Source: Methanosarcinales archaeon (lineage in GTDB: Archaea > Halobacteriota > Methanosarcinia > Methanosarcinales > Methanocomedenaceae). From it: a DNA stretch of 23,407 nucleotides. Positions 5,789 to 15,223 of this stretch are shown piece after piece; positions within the stretch are counted from its first letter, which is position 1; each line of letters starts with the position of its first letter. The stretch is from contig DUIM01000103.1 in NCBI GenBank assembly GCA_013330355.1, positions 1 through 23,407 on the forward strand, in the 5' to 3' direction. The position numbers and the translations under genes are program-made. The notes below the pieces were generated by a model. The model did not search any database, had not been told where the DNA came from, and saw only the letters and a list, made by a program, of their open reading frames with translations.

Positions 5789-6442
5789 CTACTCCAATAT
5801 CTTATCAATAACGACTGTGATCTCACCGAAGATATCCTCAATACCCCCGGTACCACTAACAGTACGCAACAATCCTTTATCGGTATAATAATCAATAAGC
5901 GGGTGGGTCTGGTTGTAATAGGCGACCAGCCTGGTCTTCACTGAGTTTTCGGTATCATCGTCACGCTGGTACAATTCCCCGCTGCATACATCGCATATCC
6001 CTCCCTCCATTGGAGGATTGAACGTTACGTGGTAGCTGGCACCGCACTTACACATCCGCCTGCCTGCCAGCCTGGCTACCAGTTCCTCGTCCGGAACCTC
6101 GATATCGATCACTACATCCAGTCTCTTTCCCAACTGGCTAAAGATATTATCCAGCGCTTCTGCCTGGGGAATGGTCCGTGGATAACCATCCAGCAGGAAT
6201 CCGTTGTCAGTATCAGGCCTTGATAGCCTGTCCCTGATAATATCAATAAGTACACTGTCAGGGACGAGTTCGCCCTTGTCCATGTATCCCTTCGCTTTTT
6301 GGCCCAGTTCAGTATTATTGCTCACATTTTCCCGTAATATATCGCCCGTGGATATATGAAGGATACCGTACTTACCGGCCAGCATCTTAGCCTGGGTGCC
6401 CTTGCCAGCACCCGGCGCACCAAGTAATACCAGATTAACCAT
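5789..6442 (-). CDS. adk: Adenylate kinase, bacterial-type with zinc-binding LID
   Basis: Catalyses ATP + AMP = 2 ADP. The 217-residue protein has the P-loop GAPGAGKGTQ (8-17), the AMP site STGDILR, and DGYPRT. The long LID domain carries four cysteines arranged C-x-C ... C-x-x-C (MCKCG and CDVC), a structural zinc site. This is the bacterial-type enzyme, unlike the distinct AdkA of methanococci, and is what Methanosarcinales and haloarchaea carry in this operon. The ATG lies one base after the SecY stop, and GGAGGT within the end of secY is the ribosome binding site, so the two are translationally coupled. Confidence 0.97.
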   Translation of the reverse strand: MVNLVLLGAPGAGKGTQAKMLAGKYGILHISTGDILRENVSNNTELGQKAKGYMDKGELVPDSVLIDIIRDRLSRPDTDNGFLLDGYPRTIPQAEALDNIFSQLGKRLDVVIDIEVPDEELVARLAGRRMCKCGASYHVTFNPPMEGGICDVCSGELYQRDDDTENSVKTRLVAYYNQTHPLIDYYTDKGLLRTVSGTGGIEDIFGEITVVIDKILE

Positions 6443-6443
6443 A

Positions 6444-7985
6444 CTATGAAGTACCTCCGAGGAATTGTCTCATCATCGGATGCATCTCCATCATCTGTTC
6501 GGATGCCAGGTCCTCGTACAACCTGTACACAATACTCACAGCCAGCAGCAGACCGGTTCCGCCTGCACCTCCCAGTGTACCCATGAGACTGGCCAACAGT
6601 GTCAATAAGCCGATGAACGCACCTCCGATAATGGTAACTCTGGGAATATAACGGTTCATAACCTTTTCAATACTATCGATGTTCCGCCTGAATCCTGGTA
6701 TTTGCATACCTGAATTATGTATCTTTTGGGCCGTGTTCTTTGCATTCATACCTGTTGTCTCAATCCAGAACAGTGCAAAGATGACACCTCCAACGATCAA
6801 CATGGTAGCATCCGCACCCACATGTAAAAATATCTGCCAGAGGGCAGGCGTATCCACAGGTACGAAACCTGCAGCAACATACTGGGTATTAATGTCATCA
6901 AAATTTTGTTTCACCAGACTGGGTATCCAATCACCGGGACCGTGTAATGGCGATAAATAATACATCAGGCCGCTGGTAGCTGTACCGCCCCTGAACTCAC
7001 CCAAAAACGTAATCCCTTTATTGAACAGCAGCATGCCCACCATCTGGATATTTGCCTGCAGTGCCCTGACCAGTATCATGGGAAGCACACTGGCATAAAT
7101 AAGCTTGACAGGGAATCTGCCCCTGGCACCCCGCACTGCACTATGGGCCAGAGGTATCTCTATACGTGTGGATTCCACATATACCACTACAAGGAAAATC
7201 AGGACCGTACTTATCAGTGCCAGGATACCGCCATTAATGAAAACATTCTGGAAGGCATTATCTGAGAACAGGTTGCCAAGTCCCACATCGGTAGTGAAAT
7301 ACAGCCATTTTGGTAAAAGGCCAACTGGTGCACTGCCAGGTCCTCCCGGGCGCGTTATACTGAACAGGCCCGTAACGATCGCCTGTGACACTCCTGCCAC
7401 AATGAACAGTCCCACGCCGGAACCTATACCCCATTTGGATACCACCTCATCCATGAACAATATCAGGGTTCCGCCAATGAATATCTGAATGAATATTATT
7501 AATATCACAAGGTCCAGCCCGGCTGCGGCCGAGATGTTAAAATCCGCTGCCAGCATTGCTGCCAGGCCGGCATCGGGCTTGATGTACCCGCCCAAAATCT
7601 GGGGCAGTGCTGTCAATATGATCATCACAAACACCAGCAGTTTCTGGACTCCCTGGAAGATAGCCTGGTCCTGGGGGTTGCTCAGGTCCATTTTGATCAC
7701 ATCCGCTCCCACCAGCAACTGCAACACGATGGATGCAGTAACAATGGGGCCGATACCCAGTAGCAGGATTGAGCCCGAGGCCCCTGCAAAGAATGCCCTG
7801 TATTGTTCGAACAGGTCTATGGATTCAGGAGACATGCCGAAAAGCGGAACATTGGACAGAGCGAAATACAACACTAGTATGCTCAATGTCCAGGTCAGTT
7901 TCTTTTTGAAATGGACATGTCCCTCCGGTCTTGCCACGGCCGGGAGTCTTCGTAAGATTGGTTCGATGGTATCCTTGAAGGTCAT
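6444..7985 (-). CDS. secY: Preprotein translocase subunit SecY
   Basis: The central pore subunit of the archaeal Sec translocon, which works with SecE and Sec-beta. The protein has about 513 residues and ten or so hydrophobic segments. Recognisable parts include the plug region after NVPLFGMSPES, a GIGPIVTASIVLQLL segment and the late cytoplasmic loops around PGFRRN, where SecY binds the ribosome. I place the start at the ATG at 7985, with GGGTG six bases upstream, rather than the GTG at 7994 that lies within that binding site. The gene follows L15 after a 100-base gap holding a hairpin and AT-rich promoter-like elements, so it may have its own promoter. The stop codon is TAG. Confidence 0.97.
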   Translation of the reverse strand: MTFKDTIEPILRRLPAVARPEGHVHFKKKLTWTLSILVLYFALSNVPLFGMSPESIDLFEQYRAFFAGASGSILLLGIGPIVTASIVLQLLVGADVIKMDLSNPQDQAIFQGVQKLLVFVMIILTALPQILGGYIKPDAGLAAMLAADFNISAAAGLDLVILIIFIQIFIGGTLILFMDEVVSKWGIGSGVGLFIVAGVSQAIVTGLFSITRPGGPGSAPVGLLPKWLYFTTDVGLGNLFSDNAFQNVFINGGILALISTVLIFLVVVYVESTRIEIPLAHSAVRGARGRFPVKLIYASVLPMILVRALQANIQMVGMLLFNKGITFLGEFRGGTATSGLMYYLSPLHGPGDWIPSLVKQNFDDINTQYVAAGFVPVDTPALWQIFLHVGADATMLIVGGVIFALFWIETTGMNAKNTAQKIHNSGMQIPGFRRNIDSIEKVMNRYIPRVTIIGGAFIGLLTLLASLMGTLGGAGGTGLLLAVSIVYRLYEDLASEQMMEMHPMMRQFLGGTS

Positions 7986-8002
7986 AAAATGCACCCAAAT
8001 TT

Positions 8003-8017
8003 GATATTAATAAATAG
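8003..8017 (-). promoter_or_regulatory. Possible TATA element before secY
   Basis: On the minus strand the AT-rich stretch CTATTTATTAATATC lies about 20-30 bases upstream of the secY ATG at 7985, and another, TATTTTTAATATC, lies at 8028-8040. Either could be a TATA box, allowing secY-adk-DUF106-cmk-cbf5 to be transcribed separately from the ribosomal-protein genes. Support is positional only. Confidence 0.35.
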
Positions 8018-8044
8018 AACTGATTTTGATATTAAAAATATGGA

Positions 8045-8084
8045 ATGGAAAAACAATAATTTAACATTATTGCTTTCTTTCCAT
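8045..8084 (-). terminator. Intergenic hairpin between L15 and secY
   Basis: Two nested pairs of arms form one imperfect hairpin: ATGGAAA with TTTCCAT outside, and CAATAAT with ATTATTG inside around a five-base loop. On the minus strand the right side contains a TTTTT tract. It lies in the only gap of about 100 bases in the operon, 10 bases past the L15 stop. It may be an intrinsic-like or attenuating terminator that lowers expression of secY and the genes after it. Confidence 0.45.
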
Positions 8085-8094
8085 GAATTAATAA

Positions 8095-8595
8095 TCAGAT
8101 ATCTTCTTCAACATCTGGTTTCTGTGTCTCTTCCGGTTCAATGTCTACTTCTTTAACAGGTGGGACATATTCTTCTATACTGCCGCCAGCTTCTTCGATC
8201 TTGGACCTTGCACTTATGCTGCATTCAGAGACTGTGATAGCCATGGGTTTGGTGATCCTGCCATTACCCAGCACTTTTGCTATTGGGTATTCCAGTTCTG
8301 CCAGGTTGATATGATAAACATCGCCTTGTTTATACGCCTCACCATACTGCACCATTTGTTCAGCCAGTTCGTCCAGTTCACCCACATTTACAATGGGTTT
8401 ACTTGAAAGGACCTTCAATGGACGTTTGAACCCATGCTTGCCATATGCCATGCCTTTCATGTAATTGCGCACGAAATGGTGTTTGCATCCACCCGCGTTA
8501 CCCCGGCCTCCACGACTTCCTCCACCGCGACGGTTCTTATGTGTGCCACCTCCGCACGTCCTGGAACCTCTGAATTTAGTTACGTTCTTTTTCAT
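8095..8595 (-). CDS. rpl15: Ribosomal protein L15 (uL15)
   Basis: Large-subunit protein of 166 residues. The basic glycine-rich N-terminus [25 protein letters not shown] segment and the KHGFKRP motif are diagnostic for archaeal L15, which threads into 23S rRNA. The C-terminus has an acidic tail ([14 protein letters not shown]) beyond the usual fold. A GAGGT ribosome binding site precedes the ATG at 8595, five bases after the L30 stop. It is the last ribosomal-protein gene of the operon before the secY gap. Confidence 0.96.
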   Translation of the reverse strand: MKKNVTKFRGSRTCGGGTHKNRRGGGSRGGRGNAGGCKHHFVRNYMKGMAYGKHGFKRPLKVLSSKPIVNVGELDELAEQMVQYGEAYKQGDVYHINLAELEYPIAKVLGNGRITKPMAITVSECSISARSKIEEAGGSIEEYVPPVKEVDIEPEETQKPDVEEDI

Positions 8596-8600
8596 AAGTA

Positions 8601-9062
8601 TTACCTCATCTTGTGGAGAAGCGCATTGATATCATCACCGTGATAACCCAGTACTCCACCCTCTGGTACCGTTTTCTTGATACCTTTATGTCCCTTCCTG
8701 GGCGGGTGGAGCCTGAATACAGGCCTTAGCATCGGGACATCCTTGATAGACACTTCACCTGAGCAGATGGCCTGTGCCAGTGCATCGATACCGTCAAAGG
8801 AAGTATTCTCCTTAACGTACTCATCATCCAGTGCGCCATTTCCCTTAAGTTCGCCTCGCTTGCGCATAAGCTGGGATAAAGCTTGTGGGGAAATATTGCC
8901 CCATGCCACATAGTCCTTCACTTTATGTATCATGCCCTTGTTATGTGGATTCTCTTCAATGACAATACAGTGATTGACCTTGTTGAGCCTGAGCATCTTC
9001 AGGGTATCCCTGATCTCCGGCCTGGTATTGACCGTACTTCTTAGCCGCACCGCCGTAAACAT
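8601..9062 (-). CDS. rpl30: Ribosomal protein L30 (uL30)
   Basis: Large-subunit protein of 153 residues, the long archaeal/eukaryotic form. [30 protein letters not shown] is read near the N-terminus as the typical L30 start (residues 5-34), and the C-terminal [15 protein letters not shown] segment is also characteristic. The ATG overlaps the TAA stop of S5 as TAATG, so translation is coupled. Confidence 0.96.
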   Translation of the reverse strand: MFTAVRLRSTVNTRPEIRDTLKMLRLNKVNHCIVIEENPHNKGMIHKVKDYVAWGNISPQALSQLMRKRGELKGNGALDDEYVKENTSFDGIDALAQAICSGEVSIKDVPMLRPVFRLHPPRKGHKGIKKTVPEGGVLGYHGDDINALLHKMR

Positions 9063-9682
9063 TACTCTGCCCCCACGGTACGGACTACTGCGGTCCTTTT
9101 CAATGCTTCATAAGTGGCCTTTGCAAAGTTCAAAGTGGTCCTTGTCTGCCCTTCGGTCCTGGTCCATACGTCCTTGATACCTGCCAATTGCATAACAGTC
9201 TTTGCCGTTTTTCCGGCTGCCATGCCCAGACCCCTGGGTGCGGGTTTCAATATGACCTTTACACTGCCCATCTTACCCACGACCTCAAAGGGCACGGTAT
9301 GCTCTGTATCGCATCCGCACTCCCATGAACCGCATCCCCGCCTGATACCTATGATATTGATCTTTGCAGAATCTATGGCCTTTCTGATGGCAGGTCCCAC
9401 CTGGACATCCTTGCCCTGGCCCAGACCTATGTAACCATCCTCATTGCCTACTACTACAACTGCCCTGAACTTGACACGCCTGCCCGAATCGGTCATCCTC
9501 TGGACCATATTTATATCCAGCACTTCCTCCTTGAGTTCGGGAAGCAGTGAATCTACCAACTGGGGTTCCTTAATAGGGAGTCCGGAGGACAGGGCCTCTT
9601 CAATTGACGTTACCTGGCCTTCTTTTACCAGATGTCCCAATCGTGTCTTTGGAATCCATTCCGTTTCATAATTGTATGCCAT
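9062..9682 (-). CDS. rps5: Ribosomal protein S5 (uS5)
   Basis: Small-subunit protein of 206 residues that contributes to decoding accuracy. The double-stranded RNA-binding-like domain contains [14 protein letters not shown] and GYIGLGQGK (about 67-95). [12 protein letters not shown] at about 114-125 is the cysteine-containing stretch normal for archaeal S5. A GGGAGGATTAAA ribosome binding site precedes the ATG at 9682, three bases after the L18 stop. Confidence 0.97.
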   Translation of the reverse strand: MAYNYETEWIPKTRLGHLVKEGQVTSIEEALSSGLPIKEPQLVDSLLPELKEEVLDINMVQRMTDSGRRVKFRAVVVVGNEDGYIGLGQGKDVQVGPAIRKAIDSAKINIIGIRRGCGSWECGCDTEHTVPFEVVGKMGSVKVILKPAPRGLGMAAGKTAKTVMQLAGIKDVWTRTEGQTRTTLNFAKATYEALKRTAVVRTVGAE

Positions 9683-9685
9683 TGT

Positions 9686-10210
9686 TTAATCCTCCCCGAA
9701 TTTATCTTTTATCTTTGCCAAAGCTTCCTCGAACTGGGCAGGTATATCCGTACCTGTGTATTCCTTGATCTCTTCACCCTTTATCCTTGATTCCACTGGG
9801 AATATCCCAGGGTCATGGGGTACTTCGAAACCCGAATCCACCACACCTTTCAATGCAGCATATACCCGGCAGCCTTTGGATGAGACCTGCAATCCCATAT
9901 CCAGGATGGCGTTCTCATAACCTGCTGCCTGGGCCTTATACCCGAAGAGCAGGCCTGTAAGGTACGCCGCAGGTGTATTACCTGTACTACCAGTATAGCC
10001 GTATTTTTCAAGTTCGCTGGAATCTGCGTGAACCCATGTATTGTCCCCATCAGGCTTTGGTGTGGCCAGCTGGAGTTTCATGTGGTTCAGGCTCCTGCGT
10101 GCCACTATTCTGGGCTGTTTTGAAATCAATAGATGAAGACGCTGACGATAATCGGTCTTACCCTCTCTTCTGCGTCGGAAAGGTACTCTGTATCTTGGTC
10201 CTGTTGCCAT
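9686..10210 (-). CDS. rpl18: Ribosomal protein L18 (uL18)
   Basis: Large-subunit 5S rRNA-binding protein of 174 residues, the archaeal/eukaryotic L5e-like form. The N-terminal [19 protein letters not shown] segment and [14 protein letters not shown] are diagnostic, and [13 protein letters not shown] follows in the middle. The ATG at 10210 is two bases after the L19e stop. Confidence 0.97.
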   Translation of the reverse strand: MATGPRYRVPFRRRREGKTDYRQRLHLLISKQPRIVARRSLNHMKLQLATPKPDGDNTWVHADSSELEKYGYTGSTGNTPAAYLTGLLFGYKAQAAGYENAILDMGLQVSSKGCRVYAALKGVVDSGFEVPHDPGIFPVESRIKGEEIKEYTGTDIPAQFEEALAKIKDKFGED

Positions 10211-10212
10211 TC

Positions 10213-10665
10213 TCAGTCCTCCCTTTGTTCAAGGGATTCGATATGCGCTTCCATGTGTGCCACGTTCCTGTATACGCCGCCTTTAGCTTTGCGGTACATC
10301 CTGTTATATGTGGACTTATCCAGCATTTCATCGGCTTTCATTTCATGCAGCCTTCTTCTTAATGCGCGTATTTTCTTTATCCATTGTCTTTTCTTTGGAT
10401 TGCGTGCACCTTTGGCTCCTTTTCTTGAACCGTGACCCTTTCGGTGTCCGTATGCCCGCTTAATATCCAGTTTCCGGGCTCTGCCCCTGGATACACCCTT
10501 CACGGGTTTGGCTTTAATTACGCCCTCTGATATGAGTTCCCTTATATCCTGGCGTGTGATCGCATTGGCAATATCACCAGCAGATTCCGGGTCCATCCAT
10601 ATTCTGTGGACACCCACATCCAGTACATGAGCTGCGATGTTGCGCTGGTTACGTAGATCAGCCAT
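10213..10665 (-). CDS. rpl19e: Ribosomal protein L19e (eL19)
   Basis: A 150-residue large-subunit protein found only in archaea and eukaryotes. It starts [18 protein letters not shown], and has [27 protein letters not shown] basic segment in the middle, which contacts rRNA. GGAGGTGCAGTGAG, spanning the L32e stop, supplies the ribosome binding site; the start lies one base past that stop. Confidence 0.97.
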   Translation of the reverse strand: MADLRNQRNIAAHVLDVGVHRIWMDPESAGDIANAITRQDIRELISEGVIKAKPVKGVSRGRARKLDIKRAYGHRKGHGSRKGAKGARNPKKRQWIKKIRALRRRLHEMKADEMLDKSTYNRMYRKAKGGVYRNVAHMEAHIESLEQRED

Positions 10666-10666
10666 C

Positions 10667-11200
10667 TCACTGCACCTCCTCTTCCATTGGAGCTACTTCT
10701 GTTGGAGGGTTCAGTATCTTCAGTCCCAGGCTCATGGCTTTTTTAACAATGTCCATGCGCTTGCGCTGTCCCACAGTTCTGGCAATGCGAACTGCCTGGG
10801 TACTGGGGTCCATTTCATCAAGATCCTGTACCCTGGACATCAGCACATCCTGGAAACCAGAAGGATGAAGCCCCTTAACTGCTACTGGGCTTCCGTATCC
10901 GACCCTGGCCATTTCACCCTTTCCAAGGATGTGACGCCGTTTCTTGTTATGCAATCCCTTGGGACGCCGCCAGTAATTTTTAAGTCTCTTTTTCTTGTGA
11001 AGATCGGTCTGGACAAAATTGGGCTTTTTGGATTTTTGCTTCTTCCTGACCTTCAAAAGTCTCTGGAATTCGGTATCCAGTTCAAGTTCTGCTACCGGTA
11101 TAGCTTCGACTTCTTCCACTGCTTCACCGGTCTCAACCTTTGCCCCGGATTCGTCGACTTCTTTGATTGAAGTGAATTCATTGATTATCTCTTCTTCCAT
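10667..11200 (-). CDS. rpl32e: Ribosomal protein L32e (eL32)
   Basis: A 177-residue archaeal/eukaryotic large-subunit protein. The first 55 residues or so are acidic ([10 protein letters not shown] and [15 protein letters not shown]), an N-terminal extension also known in haloarchaeal L32e. The conserved core begins near [16 protein letters not shown], followed by [14 protein letters not shown] and GYGSP. I start it at the ATG at 11200, preceded by GGTGAT at a suitable distance, and not at the GTG at 11209, which directly abuts the L6 stop. Confidence 0.95.
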   Translation of the reverse strand: MEEEIINEFTSIKEVDESGAKVETGEAVEEVEAIPVAELELDTEFQRLLKVRKKQKSKKPNFVQTDLHKKKRLKNYWRRPKGLHNKKRRHILGKGEMARVGYGSPVAVKGLHPSGFQDVLMSRVQDLDEMDPSTQAVRIARTVGQRKRMDIVKKAMSLGLKILNPPTEVAPMEEEVQ

Positions 11201-11209
11201 TACTATCAC

Positions 11210-11743
11210 CTACGCTGTCGTCTCCACTACATATATGCCATCCTGGAATACTCTCGGGTCGAACCTTTTTATCTTGGTCGCCTGCTGGATATTAGCGGCA
11301 GTCTGGCCTACATCTTCGATAGCTATACCAGAAACTATCACTTCGTCACCTTTGGTCTCCACCTTTGTGTTACCCCGTATCTTTGCCTTCCTCGGTTTCT
11401 TCTCGCCAAGGAAATTCCCGATATTGAGGTGATCCCCTACCACTTTCAACTGGATAGGGAAGTGTGAATATACGATCTTCATCCTGTATGTATATCCACC
11501 GGTGACACCATTGATCATATTATTGATATGGGATGTAATTGTACCCATCATAGCTGCCTGTTTTTTCCTGGGTTTAGACGAGTCTACTGTAACCTGGTTA
11601 TCCTCCAGCGCTATGACAATACCCGGATACCAAATTTCACGGACAGATGAACCCCGGGGACCAGTGACTGAAATGGTGTTACCTTCCAGTACTACAGTTA
11701 CCCCTTCGGGAATGTCTAATGTCCTTTTCAAATCTTTTGGCAT
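11210..11743 (-). CDS. rpl6: Ribosomal protein L6 (uL6)
   Basis: Large-subunit protein near the sarcin-ricin loop, 177 residues. It has the two L6 repeats; LDIPEGVTVVLEGNTISVTGPRG begins the first (residues 9-31), and DEVIVSGIAIEDVGQTAANIQ lies in the second. The start is the ATG at 11743, preceded by GAGGTG at eight bases. An upstream in-frame codon at 11785 would add residues that overlap S8 and do not resemble L6. The S8 stop lies 10 bases upstream. The stop codon is TAG. Confidence 0.96.
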   Translation of the reverse strand: MPKDLKRTLDIPEGVTVVLEGNTISVTGPRGSSVREIWYPGIVIALEDNQVTVDSSKPRKKQAAMMGTITSHINNMINGVTGGYTYRMKIVYSHFPIQLKVVGDHLNIGNFLGEKKPRKAKIRGNTKVETKGDEVIVSGIAIEDVGQTAANIQQATKIKRFDPRVFQDGIYVVETTA

Positions 11744-11753
11744 TTTACGCACC

Positions 11754-12146
11754 TCAGTACACGTATGCAAGCAGTTGCCCGCCAACTACCCGGGACCTGG
11801 CCTCACTATGGGACAGCACCCCTTCAGGCGTGGTCAGTATCAAGGTACCAAAATTACGGGCTGGAAGATAGCGTTTCTCCCATTTTTCAAAGTCATGATA
11901 CCCCACGGATGACCTGGGTTTGATGACTCCGCATTTGTTGATCTTTCCAATAAGTTCCACTTTGATCATACCCGACTTGCCGTCGTCTATGAACTCGTAA
12001 TTGCCAATGTACCCTATATCCTGCATTACTTTCAATACATTACCTATCACTTTTGATGCAGGATGTATGATGCAGTCGGATTTACCTGTACTCTCGGCAT
12101 TGATTATGGTTGAGAGTGCATCTGCCAGTGGGTCTAATAATACCAT
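11754..12146 (-). CDS. rps8: Ribosomal protein S8 (uS8)
   Basis: Small-subunit primary rRNA-binding protein of 130 residues. It starts [14 protein letters not shown], exactly as other archaeal S8 proteins, and ends with [21 protein letters not shown], containing the conserved C-terminal binding motif. The ATG at 12146 is chosen because of this family match and the GTGAGGTGAA ribosome binding site upstream; an in-frame codon at 12191 would overlap S14. The stop is TGA. Confidence 0.96.
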   Translation of the reverse strand: MVLLDPLADALSTIINAESTGKSDCIIHPASKVIGNVLKVMQDIGYIGNYEFIDDGKSGMIKVELIGKINKCGVIKPRSSVGYHDFEKWEKRYLPARNFGTLILTTPEGVLSHSEARSRVVGGQLLAYVY

Positions 12147-12156
12147 TCCATTCACC

Positions 12157-12324
12157 TCACGAATATTTGTTAAATCCCATGTCAGGTGCAATTTCCCTGA
12201 AACATTGCCTGCACAGGTATATTCCGTATTTCCTTACCAGACCTTGTTTCCGGCCGCACCTGCGGCACTCGTTAGCCCCTCGGCCAAACTTGTTTCCGAT
12301 CTCTGCGACTGTTTCTTTGTTCAT
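12157..12324 (-). CDS. rps14: Ribosomal protein S14, zinc-binding type (uS14)
   Basis: A 55-residue small-subunit protein, easily missed because of its size. The translation begins [20 protein letters not shown] and contains two C-x-x-C pairs (CRRC at 20-23 and CRQC at 38-41) that bind zinc, then ends in MGFNKYS. The ATG overlaps the L5 stop as ATGA and the stop lies 10 bases before the S8 start. Position between L5 and S8 is the conserved one. Confidence 0.97.
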   Translation of the reverse strand: MNKETVAEIGNKFGRGANECRRCGRKQGLVRKYGIYLCRQCFREIAPDMGFNKYS

Positions 12325-12839
12325 GCCACTACCTCCACGCCGTAATACTCATTCATAAAGGCCATGGCATCATGCTTTGTCACCCTGTGACTGTTCGGTA
12401 TCTTTCGTTTTCCAATCTTACGCCTGCCTATCCTGTAACCCGGTTTGATCAGTGACACAGCCACATCCATGCCATAAATACCGATATTAGGGTCATACTT
12501 CATTCCTTCATAATCGGTATGTTCCTCTATCCCGAAACTAAAGTTCCCTGTATTATCGAACTGGGATTCACTGAGTGAATTTTCGATAATACCAAGACTG
12601 GTCTTAAGGAAATTCTCTGCAAGTTTGCTCCTTAGTGTTACTTTACACCCGATTGGTTCGTTCTTCTTAATGGCAAAGGTTTGTAGTGTTCTTTTGGCTT
12701 TTGTCCTTACAACTCCCTGCCCGGTGATCTCACTAAGAATGGCTTCTGCCTTATTGAGCCTCTCCCCGCTCTCGCCCACGCCTATGTGGACTGTGACCTT
12801 ATCTACCCTGGGTATTGTCATAACATTATTCTCACTCAT
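12321..12839 (-). CDS. rpl5: Ribosomal protein L5 (uL5)
   Basis: Large-subunit 5S rRNA-binding protein of about 172 residues. [20 protein letters not shown] near the N-terminus and the [22 protein letters not shown] segment are diagnostic, as is [16 protein letters not shown] in the C-terminal part. The start is the ATG at 12839 ([10 protein letters not shown]), preceded by GGAGGTGAGAT and overlapping the S4e stop by eight bases. An in-frame codon at 12881 would intrude into S4e. A later Met (MTIPRV) is a less likely start. Confidence 0.96.
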   Translation of the reverse strand: MSENNVMTIPRVDKVTVHIGVGESGERLNKAEAILSEITGQGVVRTKAKRTLQTFAIKKNEPIGCKVTLRSKLAENFLKTSLGIIENSLSESQFDNTGNFSFGIEEHTDYEGMKYDPNIGIYGMDVAVSLIKPGYRIGRRKIGKRKIPNSHRVTKHDAMAFMNEYYGVEVVA

Positions 12840-13548
12840 TGATCTCACCTCCCAGGTTGAATTCCGGTTTGTCAGTACCAACTACGAACACGTAATTCTC
12901 AATGGTCTCGAACAGTGTACCATCATCCTTTGACAGCACCACCATGTTATGCCTGCTGCTGCGTACGGACTTGATCTCCTTGATTTTGGCAAGCTGCCCT
13001 GAATGGGTACCGCCGATGACTACAGCCAGATTCCCTGGTTCGTACTTGATGTGTTTGTAAATACTCTTGTCAGGAATATCAAGGATAACCGTATCCCTTG
13101 TTTTGTAATCATTACTGGCAAGGATATTTGTCCCGTCATGAAGGTTCAACTGTACCTTACCGTCCCTGACTGTGGTCTTGTTTAGGATCCTGCATGGTTT
13201 CTTTGGTTTATCCACATCCAGCTCGTTGAGCCTTAATCGACCCTTTGGATCCAGGAGCATCCTGTAAGATATTCCCAGTTTCGGGGCCTGGATTACATCA
13301 AAGATGCCTACAGGGAACTTATGGTCTTTTCTCACAATACCGTCAATCAGTATGCTACCCTCGTTCAGGATACGCTTTGTCTCCCGCATATTATCTGTTA
13401 ATTTCAATATATCCCTGATAAGCACACCCAGCGGTATTGCCTGTTTAAGGGAGTGAGGGCCCGGATTTGGTTTGGTCACCCAAATATTGGTCTTTTTGGA
13501 TATCGGCCAACTTCTGGGTGCTGCTACTCTCTTCTGATGTCTGCTCAC
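12832..13548 (-). CDS. rps4e: Ribosomal protein S4e (eS4)
   Basis: A 238-residue small-subunit protein of archaea and eukaryotes. The N-terminus [19 protein letters not shown] is typical. It is followed by an S4-like RNA-binding domain ([22 protein letters not shown], about 61-82), a central domain, and a KOW motif near residues 170-200 ([21 protein letters not shown]). The ATG overlaps the L24 stop by four bases. Confidence 0.97.
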   Translation of the reverse strand: MSRHQKRVAAPRSWPISKKTNIWVTKPNPGPHSLKQAIPLGVLIRDILKLTDNMRETKRILNEGSILIDGIVRKDHKFPVGIFDVIQAPKLGISYRMLLDPKGRLRLNELDVDKPKKPCRILNKTTVRDGKVQLNLHDGTNILASNDYKTRDTVILDIPDKSIYKHIKYEPGNLAVVIGGTHSGQLAKIKEIKSVRSSRHNMVVLSKDDGTLFETIENYVFVVGTDKPEFNLGGEINE

Positions 13549-13916
13549 TCTTCTTCGCCTCCTCTGTTGAGGGTAAGTTTCCTTATATCGTCATCGAGTT
13601 CAAGTTTGGTTATCATTACATTGGACGGTTGTACCGGTCTGGGTACCTCTGTACCGTCAGCCTTGGCCACGCTTACGCCTTCCACTACGATGATACCTCT
13701 CTTTAAGTCCACCAGTTCCACCTTACCTTCAGTACCGGTATGGTCACCGCGCATGACCATTACAGTATCATTCACATTTACAGGAATGTTGCGCTTATTG
13801 TACTTGGCCCTGAGTTCATGACTTAACTGGGCACTCATCAATTTCTGGCGCTGGTGAAGCGACGCATTATAGCGTGCTTTGCGCTGTTTTCTCGGTTGTT
13901 TTGATTCGATCTTCAT
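13545..13916 (-). CDS. rpl24: Ribosomal protein L24 (uL24)
   Basis: Large-subunit assembly protein of 123 residues. [19 protein letters not shown] at the N-terminus and the KOW motif [19 protein letters not shown] in the middle identify the archaeal/eukaryotic L26e-like form. The start is the ATG at 13916 (MKIESKQP), preceded by GAGGTG at about eight bases. An in-frame ATG at 13931 overlaps the L14 end and leaves no ribosome binding site. Confidence 0.96.
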   Translation of the reverse strand: MKIESKQPRKQRKARYNASLHQRQKLMSAQLSHELRAKYNKRNIPVNVNDTVMVMRGDHTGTEGKVELVDLKRGIIVVEGVSVAKADGTEVPRPVQPSNVMITKLELDDDIRKLTLNRGGEEE

Positions 13917-13927
13917 TGATAAGCACC

Positions 13928-14326
13928 TCATACTATAATTGAAGCTGCCGTGGCTATCTTGCTGAATCTTTCAGCTGCTTCCCTGGCAACCGGCCCTTTG
14001 ATCTCGGTACCTTTTGGGATACCGTCCAGATCAGTGATCACTGCGGCATTATCCTCAAATGAAACACGAAGTCCGTCCGGACGCCTGTATTCTTTTTTCT
14101 GCCTAATCACCACTGCATTCAGTATCTGCTTACGCATCTCTGGTGTGCCTTTTTTTACACTGACCACCAGCATATCTCCTATTCCGGCTTTTGGATGCCT
14201 GTTCTTGACACCCCTGTATTTTTTCACGGAAATGATCTCTACCTGCCTGGCACCTGTATTATCCACACAGTCCAGTCTGGCACCGGCATTCAATGCACGG
14301 GGTATCTTGGCTTTCATCCCGATCAT
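13928..14326 (-). CDS. rpl14: Ribosomal protein L14 (uL14)
   Basis: Large-subunit protein of 132 residues at the subunit interface. [20 protein letters not shown] and [20 protein letters not shown] are strongly conserved family segments. The ATG at 14326 overlaps the S17 stop as ATGA; a second in-frame ATG at 14317 (MKAKIPRAL) is an equally reasonable start. Confidence 0.96.
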   Translation of the reverse strand: MIGMKAKIPRALNAGARLDCVDNTGARQVEIISVKKYRGVKNRHPKAGIGDMLVVSVKKGTPEMRKQILNAVVIRQKKEYRRPDGLRVSFEDNAAVITDLDGIPKGTEIKGPVAREAAERFSKIATAASIIV

Positions 14327-14649
14327 CCGGTCACCTCGATCACTACGAATTTTTTGGTTTTGCTAAGTGGCCTGCATTCAGCGATCTTTACCACATCCCC
14401 CTCTTTTGCATTGATACAGGGGGGATTATGGGCATGCATCTTTGACTGCCTTTTCTCATATCGCTCATACTTAGTGACCAGTTTCTCAAATGTCCTCTTC
14501 ACAACAACTGTCTTATCCATCTTACTGCTGACCACTGACCCGGTAAAAACCTGACCTCTTACTGGCAGTGTCCCATGGAATGGACAGTTGATATCATTAC
14601 ACTCCTCATCAGGAGAAGCATTAATGTCCAGTCCTATGTCTCGTGTCAT
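14323..14649 (-). CDS. rps17: Ribosomal protein S17 (uS17)
   Basis: Small-subunit primary binding protein of 108 residues. The archaeal form has an N-terminal segment with [17 protein letters not shown] (about 17-33), followed by the OB fold with [12 protein letters not shown] and [16 protein letters not shown]. The ATG at 14649 lies 27 bases after the Rpp29 stop, one of the larger gaps in the cluster. Confidence 0.97.
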   Translation of the reverse strand: MTRDIGLDINASPDEECNDINCPFHGTLPVRGQVFTGSVVSSKMDKTVVVKRTFEKLVTKYERYEKRQSKMHAHNPPCINAKEGDVVKIAECRPLSKTKKFVVIEVTG

Positions 14650-14676
14650 CTTATATTCCTCATTATTATATGATAT

Positions 14677-15012
14677 TTATTTATTCTTTCTTCGTCTGAA
14701 GCTTTTCTTGAACTTTGTCTGAATGCGGTTTTCAGGTTGTGAGAGCAGTAAAGTTCCTTTTACCCTGACCCGCGCTCTGGCATCTGGCAGGTAACGTCTA
14801 CCATTGCCCGCGGGTATTGTGAATATGAAATCAGTATGAGATTTAGGCACCATTCTAACATGCCCGCCGCCCACATCGATCTTCAATATATTCCTGGTTT
14901 CGTCAATCACCTTTCCTTTAATTCCTATTTGATATGGATTAGTGCAATCCACCACCTCTACCTCAAGCCCTATCAACTCGTGATGGATGAGGTTATTGGG
15001 TGATATCTGCAT
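14677..15012 (-). CDS. rnp1: Ribonuclease P protein component 1 (Rpp29/Pop4 homologue)
   Basis: A 111-residue protein subunit of archaeal RNase P, the ribozyme that removes 5' leaders from tRNA precursors. It pairs with the Rpp21 homologue to help substrate recognition. ISPNNLIHHELIGLEVEVV near the start and the Sm-like barrel with GIKGKVIDETRNILKI identify the family. It sits between L29 and S17, its standard archaeal place; an SUI1 (translation factor) gene that often lies beside it in other euryarchaea is absent. Ribosome binding site GAGGTAATAT precedes the ATG. Confidence 0.95.
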   Translation of the reverse strand: MQISPNNLIHHELIGLEVEVVDCTNPYQIGIKGKVIDETRNILKIDVGGGHVRMVPKSHTDFIFTIPAGNGRRYLPDARARVRVKGTLLLSQPENRIQTKFKKSFRRRKNK

Positions 15013-15022
15013 ATATTACCTC

Positions 15023-15223
15023 TTATTCGCCGGTCTCCTTCTGGATGGTCTTGATCCTTGCAATGGTCCTTCGCAGCTCACCGATGCGGCCCGGGTTCTC
15101 TGGTGCACCGCCTGAAGATGCAATAGCACGTTCCCTGATAAGTTCGGCATTAAGTTTCTCCAGTTCGTCCAGTTTCTCTTCCCGGCTCAGGTTACGGATC
15201 TCGTCCACTCGCAGGATTGCCAT
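15023..15223 (-). CDS. rpl29: Ribosomal protein L29 (uL29)
   Basis: A 66-residue two-helix large-subunit protein at the exit tunnel, near the signal recognition particle docking site. It begins [17 protein letters not shown] and continues with [13 protein letters not shown], then [16 protein letters not shown]. The ATG overlaps the S3 stop as TAATG. Confidence 0.96.
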   Translation of the reverse strand: MAILRVDEIRNLSREEKLDELEKLNAELIRERAIASSGGAPENPGRIGELRRTIARIKTIQKETGE

